Assembly (NCBI RefSeq): GCF_035306585.1
Contig: NZ_DATGNU010000051.1
Location: 1 to 64,000 of the forward strand
Origin: Galbibacter sp035306585
Lineage (GTDB): Bacteria; Bacteroidota; Bacteroidia; Flavobacteriales; Flavobacteriaceae
Length of the DNA: 64,000 nt
Direction: 5' to 3'
Positions 1 to 7,802 of the stretch are shown one piece after another. Made by a program: the position numbers and the translations under genes. Every line of letters starts with the position of its first letter. Within the stretch, counting starts at the first letter, position 1. Below the pieces are notes generated by a model. The model saw only the letters and a program-made list of their open reading frames with translations. It was not told the DNA's origin and searched no databases.

Positions 1-3
1 AAG

Positions 4-89
4 TACTCGAGGCGGGACTTGAACCCGCACGGACATTGCTGCCCACTGGATTTTAAGTCCAGCGTGTCTACCAATTCCACCACTCGAGC
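4..89 (-). tRNA. tRNA-Leu (anticodon TAA)
   Basis: Read on the minus strand this folds as a class II tRNA of 86 nt. The acceptor arm is GCTCGAG paired with CTCGAGT, with a G-U pair at the top as in other bacterial tRNA-Leu. The anticodon stem CTGGA/TCCAG encloses the loop CTTAAAA, giving anticodon TAA. A long variable arm and a T arm with GGTTCAAGTCC follow. The discriminator base is A and the 3' CCA is not encoded, so it must be added after transcription. Confidence 0.95.
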
Positions 90-114
90 AGAGTATTTTT
101 AATTGGTATACTTG

Positions 115-187
115 AGCGAAAAACGGGATTCGAACCCGCGACCTCAACCTTGGCAAGGTTGCGCTCTACCAACTGAGCTATTTTCGC
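115..187 (-). tRNA. tRNA-Gly (anticodon GCC)
   Basis: A 73-nt class I tRNA on the minus strand, 25 bases upstream of tRNA-Leu and probably co-transcribed with it. The acceptor stem is GCGAAAA/TTTTCGC. The D arm has AGCTCAGTTGGTAGAGC. The anticodon stem CAACC/GGTTG encloses TTGCCAA, so the anticodon is GCC. The T loop is GTTCGAATC. No CCA is encoded. Confidence 0.95.
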
Positions 188-321
188 GATTTTTATGAAC
201 GTTGTAAATACAAGTTTCTACCCTTATATTTTCTTCAATGCGGATGCAAATTTAATACAATTCTTCAAAAAGCAAAGCATTTATTTGAAAAAGAATAGAA
301 TTCATTTTTTTCAGAGTTTAA

Positions 322-2925
322 CTAACTCTTTCCCAGCATTCTTTTAATCTCATTTAATTTCATTAGTGCCTCTACAGGGGTAAGGGTGTCAATATCTGTT
401 CCTAATATTTCCTCTTTGATCTCTTCCAATAATGGATCATCGAGATTAAAGAAACTCAGTTGCATATCCTGTTGGGTTGTTTTAAGTTTATCTGTCAGCT
501 CTTCATTACTATGAGACTTTTCCAATTGTTTTAGAATCTTATTCGCTCTATGGATCACTTGCTGAGGCATACCTGCCATCTTAGCAACATGAATTCCAAA
601 GCTATGCTGACTACCTCCGGGCTCTAATTTTCTTAAAAACAGTACATTGTCCTTGAGTTCCTTTACAGACACATTATAATTCTTAATTCTGTCAAATGTG
701 GAGCTCATCTCGTTAAGCTCATGGTAATGTGTTGCAAATAATGTCTTAGCCCGGTGTGGATGTTCGTGGATGTATTCTGCAATAGCCCATGCTATAGAGA
801 TACCATCATAAGTGCTAGTTCCTCTACCTATTTCATCCAACAGAATTAAACTGCGTTCAGAACTGTTATTTAGTATAGACGCAGTTTCATTCATCTCTAC
901 CATAAAAGTGGATTCACCAAGAGAGATGTTGTCACTTGCACCCACGCGTGTAAAGATTTTATCAATAATTCCAATGCGCGCTTTTTCCGCAGGAACAAAA
1001 CTTCCAATTTGCGCCAATAACACGATAAGCGCTGTTTGTCTCAAGATAGCAGACTTACCACTCATGTTGGGTCCAGTGATCATAATGATCTGCTGATCTT
1101 TCCTGTCTAAAAAAGTACTATTTGCAATATAGGATTCCCCAGGCTGCAATTGTTTTTCAATTACAGGGTGCCTCCCATTGACAATATCAATATCAAAACT
1201 CTCATCCAATTCGGGATGATTGTAGTTATTCTCCTGTGCGAGCTGTGCAAAGCCACATAAGCAATCCAATTGAGCAATGATAGATGCATTTTTTTGTACC
1301 TGCTCGATGTAAGAATGCATCCAAAGTATAAGCTCATTAAACAACCGAAGTTCCAGGCTTGCTATTTTTTCCTCTGCTCCTAATATTTTAGCCTCATACT
1401 CTTTTAATTCCTCGGTGATGTAACGTTCTGCATTCACTAAGGTTTGTTTTCGTATCCAATGCTCCGGAACCTTATCCTTATGAGAATTCCTTACTTCGAT
1501 ATAATACCCAAAAACGTTGTTACTGGCAATTTTAAGCGAACTAATTCCCGTATTTTGAGTCTCTCTTTTGAGCATATTATCCAGGTAGTCCTTTCCAGAA
1601 TAAGCCAATTCACGCAATTCATCAAGTTCTTCAGAAAACCCTTCTGCAATGGTAACTCCTTTAGCGATATTGGTGGGTGCCTCGGGATGTAAGGTTTGCT
1701 CAATACGGTTGCGAAGCGCTTTACAAATATCTATTTGAGCTCCCAAAGCTTTTAAATCCTCATTTTTACTCTCATCAATAGCTTTTTTTATAGGCTCGAT
1801 AGCATCCAGGGAATTTTTTAAATAAACCACTTCTCTCGGGTTTATCTTCCCGGTGGCAATTTTAGAAATCAAGCGTTCTAAATCACTGATCTGCTTTATT
1901 TGTTCCCGAAACCAGTTCCTAAGGTTTTGGTCAATTTTAAAGAAACTTACAATCTGATGCCTTCGCTTAATATCTTGGATGTTTTTAAGTGGAAGAGCCA
2001 GCCATCTCTTAAGCAATCTTCCACCCATCGGGGAAATGGTCTTATCAATCACATCTAATAAGCTAACCGCATTAGTGTGCCCAGTGTTGTAGAGCTCTAA
2101 GTTTCTAATAGTAAAACGATCCATCCACACATACTGCTCCTCTGCAATGCGTGATATAGATGTAATATGATCCAGTTTTTTATTCTGAGTCTCGGAGAGA
2201 TAATACAAAATCGCGCCTGAGGCGATGATCCCGTACTTTAGTTGATCAATGCCAAATCCTTTCAGCGACTTGGTTTGAAAGTGCTCATTCAAGGTTTCAT
2301 TAGCATAATCTTCTTGAAACACCCAATCCTCCACAAAAAAAGCGTGAAGTTCTTTTGTGAAGTCCGCTCTAAATTGCATTTTAAATTTCTTTGAAACCAA
2401 CACCTCACTGGGAGAAAAGTTTTGAAGTAATTTAGAAATATACTCCTTAGGACCCTCAGCAGTGAGGTATTCCCCAGTGGAGATATCTAGAAAAGAAATT
2501 CCCAAATACTTTTTATCATAATGAATAGCGCAAAGGAAGTTATTGGATTTGGCAGCAAGGATATCATCGTTCAGTGCCACACCAGGGGTAACGAGTTCAG
2601 TAACTCCCCTTTTTACAATGGTTTTAGTGAGTTTAGGATCTTCTAATTGATCACAGATAGCTACCCGTTTACCAGCCTTTACTAATTTGGGTAAATACGT
2701 ATTTAATGAATGATGGGGAAAGCCCGCGAGTTCCGTTCTATCACTTCCATTATTTCGGTGCGTTTGAACAATGCCCAATATTTTGGAGGTCACCACGGCA
2801 TCTTCGCCAAAGGTTTCATAAAAGTCACCAACTCTAAACAATAGTAAGGCGTCAGGATACTTTGCCTTAATGCTATTGTATTGATTCATTAAAGGAGTTA
2901 CTTTTTTAGTTTTATAAGCTGCCAA
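322..2925 (-). CDS. mutS: DNA mismatch repair protein MutS
   Basis: Recognises base mismatches and small loops and starts methyl-independent repair with MutL. The 867-residue length is normal for MutS1. The mismatch-contacting F-x-E motif is seen at about residues 35-37 (GDFYETFGEDA). The connector, lever and clamp regions follow, then the ATPase with Walker A GPNMSGKS near residue 618, the DEIGRGTSTYDG Walker B region and the ATHYHEL switch. The first Met fits; Met13 is a possible later start but lies close to the conserved N-terminus. On the minus strand a TACTTTCG element at 2949-2956 could be the -7 box, giving a short leader. The gene is divergent from the RNA methyltransferase gene. Confidence 0.97.
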   Translation of the reverse strand: MAAYKTKKVTPLMNQYNSIKAKYPDALLLFRVGDFYETFGEDAVVTSKILGIVQTHRNNGSDRTELAGFPHHSLNTYLPKLVKAGKRVAICDQLEDPKLTKTIVKRGVTELVTPGVALNDDILAAKSNNFLCAIHYDKKYLGISFLDISTGEYLTAEGPKEYISKLLQNFSPSEVLVSKKFKMQFRADFTKELHAFFVEDWVFQEDYANETLNEHFQTKSLKGFGIDQLKYGIIASGAILYYLSETQNKKLDHITSISRIAEEQYVWMDRFTIRNLELYNTGHTNAVSLLDVIDKTISPMGGRLLKRWLALPLKNIQDIKRRHQIVSFFKIDQNLRNWFREQIKQISDLERLISKIATGKINPREVVYLKNSLDAIEPIKKAIDESKNEDLKALGAQIDICKALRNRIEQTLHPEAPTNIAKGVTIAEGFSEELDELRELAYSGKDYLDNMLKRETQNTGISSLKIASNNVFGYYIEVRNSHKDKVPEHWIRKQTLVNAERYITEELKEYEAKILGAEEKIASLELRLFNELILWMHSYIEQVQKNASIIAQLDCLCGFAQLAQENNYNHPELDESFDIDIVNGRHPVIEKQLQPGESYIANSTFLDRKDQQIIMITGPNMSGKSAILRQTALIVLLAQIGSFVPAEKARIGIIDKIFTRVGASDNISLGESTFMVEMNETASILNNSSERSLILLDEIGRGTSTYDGISIAWAIAEYIHEHPHRAKTLFATHYHELNEMSSTFDRIKNYNVSVKELKDNVLFLRKLEPGGSQHSFGIHVAKMAGMPQQVIHRANKILKQLEKSHSNEELTDKLKTTQQDMQLSFFNLDDPLLEEIKEEILGTDIDTLTPVEALMKLNEIKRMLGKS

Positions 2926-3077
2926 AATACGTTTTTTATGTTCTTTGACGAAAGTATTATTTTTTATGCTGAAATTCCATTTCTAAAGGAAGTTTTCAGT
3001 GTAATCTTCTAAAAAATCACTTTCAAAGAATTTCTTCTAATCTAGACTTCTCCTATTAATTCTCTTTTTAGAGGCCA

Positions 3078-3110
3078 TTTGCCTTTACCGATGATATTTG
3101 GTTACTTTTG
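3078..3110 (+). promoter_or_regulatory. Bacteroidota-type promoter of the RNA methyltransferase gene
   Basis: TTTG at 3078-3081 and TACTTTTG at 3103-3110, separated by 21 bases, match the Bacteroidota consensus TTTG...TAnnTTTG. Transcription would start near 3117, ten bases before the ATG at 3127. This argues against the upstream in-frame TTG at 3079 as translation start. Confidence 0.7.
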
Positions 3111-3126
3111 TCCTAAAATAGGAAAA

Positions 3127-3657
3127 ATGCGAAAATTAAAGAACAGCGAGTTAAATAGACTGGAAGTAGAAGCTTTTAAAAAGGCTCCAAAAACTCCTAT
3201 TGTCATAGTACTAGATAACATCAGAAGTCTAAATAATATCGGTTCTGTTTTTCGTACTGCAGATGCATTTTTAATTGAAAAGATCTACCTGTGTGGGATT
3301 ACGGCCACACCACCCCATAAAGATATTCATAAAACCGCCTTGGGTGCAACAGAGAGTGTAGCGTGGGAATATATGGAGCATACTGGGGAGGTGATCGATT
3401 CTTTAAAAAACCAAGGAATAATTACCATCGCTATTGAACAGGCAGAAAATGCGACCATGTTAGATCAATTTACGGTGGATCCTTCTAGAAAATACGCCGT
3501 TGTATTTGGAAATGAAGTTAAAGGAGTGCAACAAGAAATAGTAAGTAGCACGGACCATGTTGTGGAAATACCTCAATTTGGAACGAAACACTCATTAAAC
3601 ATTTCGGTAAGTGCTGGGGTTGTAATCTGGGATCTGTTTTCAAAATTAGCGCGCTAA
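3127..3657 (+). CDS. SpoU/TrmH-family RNA methyltransferase
   Basis: A SAM-dependent 2'-O-ribose methyltransferase of the SPOUT fold, acting on tRNA or rRNA; the exact target nucleotide cannot be read from the sequence. The 176-residue protein has the three SpoU motifs: motif 1 around VLDNIRSLNNIGSVFRTADA, motif 2 around VVFGNEVKGV, and motif 3 around IPQFGTKHSLNISVSAGV. It lacks the extra N-terminal substrate-binding domain of RlmB, so it resembles the short TrmH-like group. ATG 3127 is preferred over the TTG at 3079 because the predicted transcript starts after 3110. Confidence 0.9.
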   Translation: MRKLKNSELNRLEVEAFKKAPKTPIVIVLDNIRSLNNIGSVFRTADAFLIEKIYLCGITATPPHKDIHKTALGATESVAWEYMEHTGEVIDSLKNQGIITIAIEQAENATMLDQFTVDPSRKYAVVFGNEVKGVQQEIVSSTDHVVEIPQFGTKHSLNISVSAGVVIWDLFSKLAR

Positions 3658-3803
3658 AAAAAGGGACCCGATAAACGAATCCCAGGAAATATATTAAGTA
3701 AAGTTAGCTAGTTTCCTACCATAAAATTGCCCCACGAATTAAGTGAAGATTAGGCAATAAACCAAAATATTTCTTAAATATTTCTAAAAATTCCTAAGAG
3801 GGT

Positions 3804-4964
3804 CTAACCGTTTTCATGGATTTTATCAATGATTAACTGATAGTGATTTTGGTGCTCAACAAAATCTAACTCAGTGACATCTATAACAATAGGGTTTATT
3901 TCCGGGTGAGACTTAATGAACTGTAAGTACGCCGAATTGATACTTTTTAAATAGCCAGGGTCAATTTGTTGTTCGTAGTGGCGACCACGCTTTTTAATAT
4001 TTTCTAAAAGACGCTCATGGCTTTGAAATAAATACACATAGACATCTGGCTTGACCACCTCTTTATACATGATGTTAAAGAGTTTCCGGTACAAATCGAA
4101 CTCTTCTTTTTGAAGAGTGACATTGGCAAAAATCAATGACTTAAAGATATCGTAATCACTAATCATAAAGTTATGGAAGAGGTTCGGCTTAGAAGTGTCG
4201 GCGGTAAATTGCTGATAACGATCGGCTAGAAAAGACATCTCAAGGGTAAAGGCATACCGATTTCGATCCTGATAGAATTTTGGAAGAAACGGGTTATCTG
4301 CAAACCGTTCCAAAATAAGTTGTCCGTTAAAATCCTCTGCAATTTTAGTTGCTAGTGTCGTTTTCCCAGCCCCGATATTTCCTTCAATGGCAATAAATCT
4401 ATATTTAGAGAAATTGTTTTTTTTGAATTGGAGCTCATGCGTTGTTTTTACAATTGAACTTTGATCCTCGCATTGTTCCAAGAGTTCACTGACAGATTTT
4501 TTAAAAACAGGATGTATTTTTCCTGGTATGATTTCCGCCAAGGGTTCTAGGACAAAACGCCTGAGCTGCATAGCGGGATGAGGTACTGTTAGATGCTTGT
4601 TTTCTATGATATAGTCGTGGTAAAACACGATGTCGAGATCAATGGTACGCGCTGCGTAGTGCTCCGACTTGGGATCCCGAGTCCTGCCAAGAGTGGTTTC
4701 AATGCGTAGCATACAGTTTAGCAATTCTTCAGGGTTGAGAGCGGTATCAATACCTAAACAGATATTATAAAAATCATCACTTTCAAACCCCCAAGCAGGA
4801 GATTCGTATATAGAAGAACAGGAAGTAATGGTCCCTCCTTTTTCGTTTAGGAGTTCAATGGCCTTTTGCAAATTGGCTTGGCGATCACCTAAATTACTTC
4901 CTACTGACAGATATGCGCGTTTGACTAAATGTTCCACCTTGCAAAGAAACAAAAGAGGGGTCAT
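3804..4964 (-). CDS. folK: HPPK (FolK) fused to a deoxynucleoside kinase
   Basis: A 386-residue bifunctional protein. Residues about 15-165 are 6-hydroxymethyl-7,8-dihydropterin pyrophosphokinase of folate synthesis: AYLSVGSNLGDR start, SSIYESPAWG, and the ARTIDLDIVFYHD and HPAMQLRRFVLEPL signatures. Residues about 188-386 are a dNK-family deoxynucleoside kinase: P-loop GNIGAGKTTLA, ILERFADNPFLPKFY, and a lid with KRGRHYEQQID. The fusion is known in Bacteroidota. The ATG at 4964 is used. A GTG at 4935-4937 (residue 10) lies closer to the usual HPPK start and is a plausible alternative. A second, stand-alone kinase of the same family is at 39351-39965. Confidence 0.93.
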   Translation of the reverse strand: MTPLLFLCKVEHLVKRAYLSVGSNLGDRQANLQKAIELLNEKGGTITSCSSIYESPAWGFESDDFYNICLGIDTALNPEELLNCMLRIETTLGRTRDPKSEHYAARTIDLDIVFYHDYIIENKHLTVPHPAMQLRRFVLEPLAEIIPGKIHPVFKKSVSELLEQCEDQSSIVKTTHELQFKKNNFSKYRFIAIEGNIGAGKTTLATKIAEDFNGQLILERFADNPFLPKFYQDRNRYAFTLEMSFLADRYQQFTADTSKPNLFHNFMISDYDIFKSLIFANVTLQKEEFDLYRKLFNIMYKEVVKPDVYVYLFQSHERLLENIKKRGRHYEQQIDPGYLKSINSAYLQFIKSHPEINPIVIDVTELDFVEHQNHYQLIIDKIHENG

Positions 4965-5035
4965 TAAAAATGGTGCTTTGAAAAATATTTATAAACAATC
5001 GTCATATTCAGGATCGATTTAATGTGTTATAAATA

Positions 5036-5066
5036 TTTGTTTTTTTGGTATAGGCAATTATCTTTG
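5036..5066 (+). promoter_or_regulatory. Promoter of sppA
   Basis: TTTG at 5036-5039, a 19-base spacer and TATCTTTG at 5059-5066 match the Bacteroidota promoter consensus. A start near 5073 gives a leader of about 16 bases before ATG 5089 and would exclude the in-frame TTG at 5074. Confidence 0.75.
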
Positions 5067-5088
5067 ACTATCATTGAGAATAAAAAAT

Positions 5089-6852
5089 ATGAAGTTTTTA
5101 AGAAATTTGTTAGCGGCAATTTTAGGTACTTTAATTGCTTTTGGAATAGCGTTTATGTTTTTCCTTATAATCGCCACCATTGCAGGTAGTGCTGAACAAC
5201 CCATTGTAGTAAAAGACAATTCTGTATTAGAACTTAGCTTCGATCAACCCCTAAAGGACTACGGAGGAAAATATAAGTTTACTGATTTGGATTATCAGTT
5301 TGAGGAATATAATGGGGTAAATAACGTTTTGTTTGCCATAAAAAATGCGGCTGAAGACGATAAAATAAAAGGGATTAGTATTCATAGCTCCTTTCTTACT
5401 ACGGGTGCAGCAACAACTAAATCGATCAGAGATGCCATATTAGCTTTTAAGGAATCAGGCAAATTTGTCTATGCCTATGGTGATATGTATATGCAAAAAG
5501 ATTATTACCTAGCCTCTGTGGCAGATTCCGTGTTTTTAAACCCCACAGGAACATTAGATTTTCGAGGACTTTCTTCTGAAGTGTTATTTTTTAAAGAGCT
5601 TCAAGAAAATTCAGGGATCAAAATGGAGGTGATCAGACATGGAAAATACAAAAGTGCTGTAGAACCCTTTTTGTCTAATACCATGAGTCCTGAAAACAGG
5701 CAACAGATTACGGAGCTCCTACTTTCCGTATGGGATACCTACCTTGAGGACATAGGACAAAGTAGATCTATGACCAAACAAGAGCTCAATACCTATGCGG
5801 ATAATTTAGCCACTCGAACCCCAGCTCTTGCACTTGAAAATAACTTTGTAGATGGTCTAGTGTATATGGATCAATACATAAGTTCTATTAAACAGCAATT
5901 AGGACTTTCATCGAACCAAGATTTCAATCATATTAATATTTTAGATTATGCAGAGTACGCTTCCAAAGTCATAAAAACTAAGGAGCCTGACCGAATTGCA
6001 GTAATCTACGCTCAAGGTGAAATAGGATATGGTAAGGGAAATGACAATTATATAGGACAAGACATCATGTTTAAATCCCTTAAAAAAGCCCGTGAAGACG
6101 ATCGTATTAAAGCTATTGTCCTTCGAATTAACTCACCAGGAGGAATGGCCATTACCTCAGATATCATCTGGCGAGAAATACAAGTGACAAAAGAAATAAA
6201 ACCAGTGATTGTTTCTATGGGAGATCTAGCGGCCTCAGGAGGATATTATATAGCTGTAGCGGGGGATAAAATATTTGCTGAACCAAGTACCATTACAGGG
6301 TCCATAGGTGTTTTTGCTGCTTTGCCAAATGTGAGTAATTTAGCTAGCAATTGGGGGATTAATGCCGAGCAAGTTAACACCAATAAAAACGCTACCGCTT
6401 ATAGTGTTTTTGAGCCAGCCTCAGAAAATTTCAAGGACTATATGAAGATGGGGATCGAGGACTTTTATCAAACCTTTTTAAAGAAAGTAGCACAAGGCAG
6501 ATCTATGACCATCTCAGAGGTGGATGCTGTAGCCCAAGGTCGTGTTTGGACTGGAGAGCAAGCCGTAGAAAAAGGATTGGTAGATGAAATTGGCGGTCTT
6601 GACCAAGCTATTGCTTATGCCGCTAGTTCAACTGGGATAAGTTCTTATAGTATTGAAAACTATCCCGTTTATGAGACTTCCATTGAAGAACTCCTTAGAG
6701 GTTTGTCTGGTTTTGGCTTTGCAGAAACCAAAGAAGCACTTCTAAAAGAAGAGCTCGGAGAGGAGTTTTATAAGGTAATGCAACAATTAAAAGCAGTGGG
6801 TACAAAAAAAGGAGTCCAAGCAAGACTACCTTTTGAGATCAACATCCATTAG
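5089..6852 (+). CDS. sppA: Signal peptide peptidase SppA, long (67K) type
   Basis: A membrane-anchored S49 serine protease that degrades signal peptides left after export. 587 residues, with one N-terminal membrane segment at about residues 6-34. As in E. coli SppA there are two tandem S49 halves. The N-terminal half supplies the general-base Lys (RHGKYKSAVEPF), and the C-terminal half supplies the nucleophile Ser in GDLAASGGYYIA, preceded by RINSPGG. ATG 5089 is chosen because the predicted transcript starts just upstream of it. It converges with the nrdG end 33 bases away. Confidence 0.95.
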   Translation: MKFLRNLLAAILGTLIAFGIAFMFFLIIATIAGSAEQPIVVKDNSVLELSFDQPLKDYGGKYKFTDLDYQFEEYNGVNNVLFAIKNAAEDDKIKGISIHSSFLTTGAATTKSIRDAILAFKESGKFVYAYGDMYMQKDYYLASVADSVFLNPTGTLDFRGLSSEVLFFKELQENSGIKMEVIRHGKYKSAVEPFLSNTMSPENRQQITELLLSVWDTYLEDIGQSRSMTKQELNTYADNLATRTPALALENNFVDGLVYMDQYISSIKQQLGLSSNQDFNHINILDYAEYASKVIKTKEPDRIAVIYAQGEIGYGKGNDNYIGQDIMFKSLKKAREDDRIKAIVLRINSPGGMAITSDIIWREIQVTKEIKPVIVSMGDLAASGGYYIAVAGDKIFAEPSTITGSIGVFAALPNVSNLASNWGINAEQVNTNKNATAYSVFEPASENFKDYMKMGIEDFYQTFLKKVAQGRSMTISEVDAVAQGRVWTGEQAVEKGLVDEIGGLDQAIAYAASSTGISSYSIENYPVYETSIEELLRGLSGFGFAETKEALLKEELGEEFYKVMQQLKAVGTKKGVQARLPFEINIH

Positions 6853-6885
6853 TAGCATGACAAAGCATCATTTCGATTTAAAAAA

Positions 6886-7596
6886 TTAGTTTCTAATGAC
6901 AACGGGAATCAAAGAGCTTTCAAGGGCCGCATGGTCTAAGGAAGCTCTATTTGATTTGATATTACCCAATGTAGGAACACCGCTTTTAAAATTTTGTAAA
7001 TAGTAAACGCCCTTGTAGGACTTTTGATTTAAAAATCCACTCATCGATAAGATATCAGCTGAGGTAAGTAGGCTCTGATGTACGGTAGTTCGGACCTCAA
7101 AAGGTATATCATAAAAGAGAAGAAGATCTAGTGAAGCTGAGAACTCCTCAAAGAAACGACCACCTGTAATAGCAATTTCTTTTTCAGGCATAGCCTTGAA
7201 ATCAAGGGCGACATAGTCGATTAATGTATCCTCAAGTAAAGTTTGAAGCACCTTAGGTTTGCTACCATTGGTGTCTACTTTTACTAAAAATCCTAACTGT
7301 TTAACAGCGGCGATAAATTCTATAAAATAAGGATGCATGGTACATTCACCGCCACTCATTACCACCCCATTTAATAAACCTATCCGTGTTTTTAGAAATC
7401 CTAGGGCATCGTTATACCTTAAGGAACCTTTGCCTAAAACGATATCAGGGTTATAACAATATAAGCACCTCATGTTACAACCGCTAAACCAAAAAATACA
7501 GGCAGGATGCCCTGGGAAATCGAGTAGGGTAAAGGGGGTAATTGAATAAATATTTTTAGCAGTTCTCTTTAAAATGTGTACGTTGCTTGTGTTCAC
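6886..7596 (-). CDS. nrdG: Anaerobic ribonucleotide reductase-activating radical-SAM protein NrdG
   Basis: Cleaves SAM with a [4Fe-4S] cluster to put the glycyl radical on the class III reductase. The radical-SAM cysteines are in CNMRCLYC, followed by YNPDIV, and GGECTMHP is the GGE-type SAM-contact motif. The start is uncertain. No ATG precedes the conserved ITPFTLLDFPG. The GTG at 7594-7596 follows a purine-rich GGAAAGAAAG and gives 236 residues; TTG at 7621-7623 is the longer option. Either start lies inside the 3' part of the 53-residue glycyl-radical ORF in another frame, so the two genes overlap and are probably coupled in translation. Confidence 0.88.
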   Translation of the reverse strand: MNTSNVHILKRTAKNIYSITPFTLLDFPGHPACIFWFSGCNMRCLYCYNPDIVLGKGSLRYNDALGFLKTRIGLLNGVVMSGGECTMHPYFIEFIAAVKQLGFLVKVDTNGSKPKVLQTLLEDTLIDYVALDFKAMPEKEIAITGGRFFEEFSASLDLLLFYDIPFEVRTTVHQSLLTSADILSMSGFLNQKSYKGVYYLQNFKSGVPTLGNIKSNRASLDHAALESSLIPVVIRN

Positions 7597-7717
7597 CTTT
7601 CTTTCCAATATTAAAACTTTCAACAGGTCTGTGGTATCCCATTACACGGGTATACACCAAACACTTAGTTCTTAATTCATTGAGTTGGTCTAAATCTTGT
7701 TGTGCGATTGGTTTCAT
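7556..7717 (-). CDS. Stand-alone glycyl-radical domain of class III ribonucleotide reductase
   Basis: A 53-residue ORF, ATG at 7715-7717 and TAA at 7556-7558. It reads as the C-terminal glycyl-radical segment that normally ends NrdD: KRTPCEVYSRVVGYIRP-like proteins correspond here to RTKCLVYTRVMGYHRP, then SFNIGKKGEHKQR. The RVMGY motif holds the predicted radical glycine at residue 27. It lies 85 bases after the nrdD stop and its 3' end overlaps the nrdG start. The large nrdD product stops just after its zinc site and has no glycyl-radical motif, so this small protein is presumably an obligate subunit. The homology is recognised by eye. Confidence 0.85.
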   Translation of the reverse strand: MKPIAQQDLDQLNELRTKCLVYTRVMGYHRPVESFNIGKKGEHKQRTHFKENC

Positions 7718-7802
7718 TTTGTTTGAAATTTTAAGGTCTGATTCCTCTCAGACGGTTGATATATTTAGTTTATGAAATTAAATTAGCCTGGGCCTTATCA
7801 GT

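Noticed and set aside
1181..1191. TGACA-A-TATCA resembling the Fnr-type operator
   Set aside because: The centre has one base instead of two, and it lies inside the mutS coding sequence.
3079..3126. Upstream extension of the RNA methyltransferase from TTG 3079
   Set aside because: A TAnnTTTG promoter at 3103-3110 lies within it, and the added 16 residues are not family-like.
5074..5088. TTG start for SppA five residues upstream
   Set aside because: The predicted transcript starts at about 5073 and ATG 5089 gives a normal signal-anchor start.
7587..7775. Plus-strand 62-residue frame over the nrdD/nrdG junction
   Set aside because: It is antisense to the glycyl-radical ORF, which has a clear conserved motif on the minus strand.
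7718..7802. Frameshift explaining the split NrdD
   Set aside because: The gap has no residues resembling NrdD, and the small ORF has its own ATG and extra N-terminal residues, so a simple indel does not rejoin them. Resequencing would settle it.
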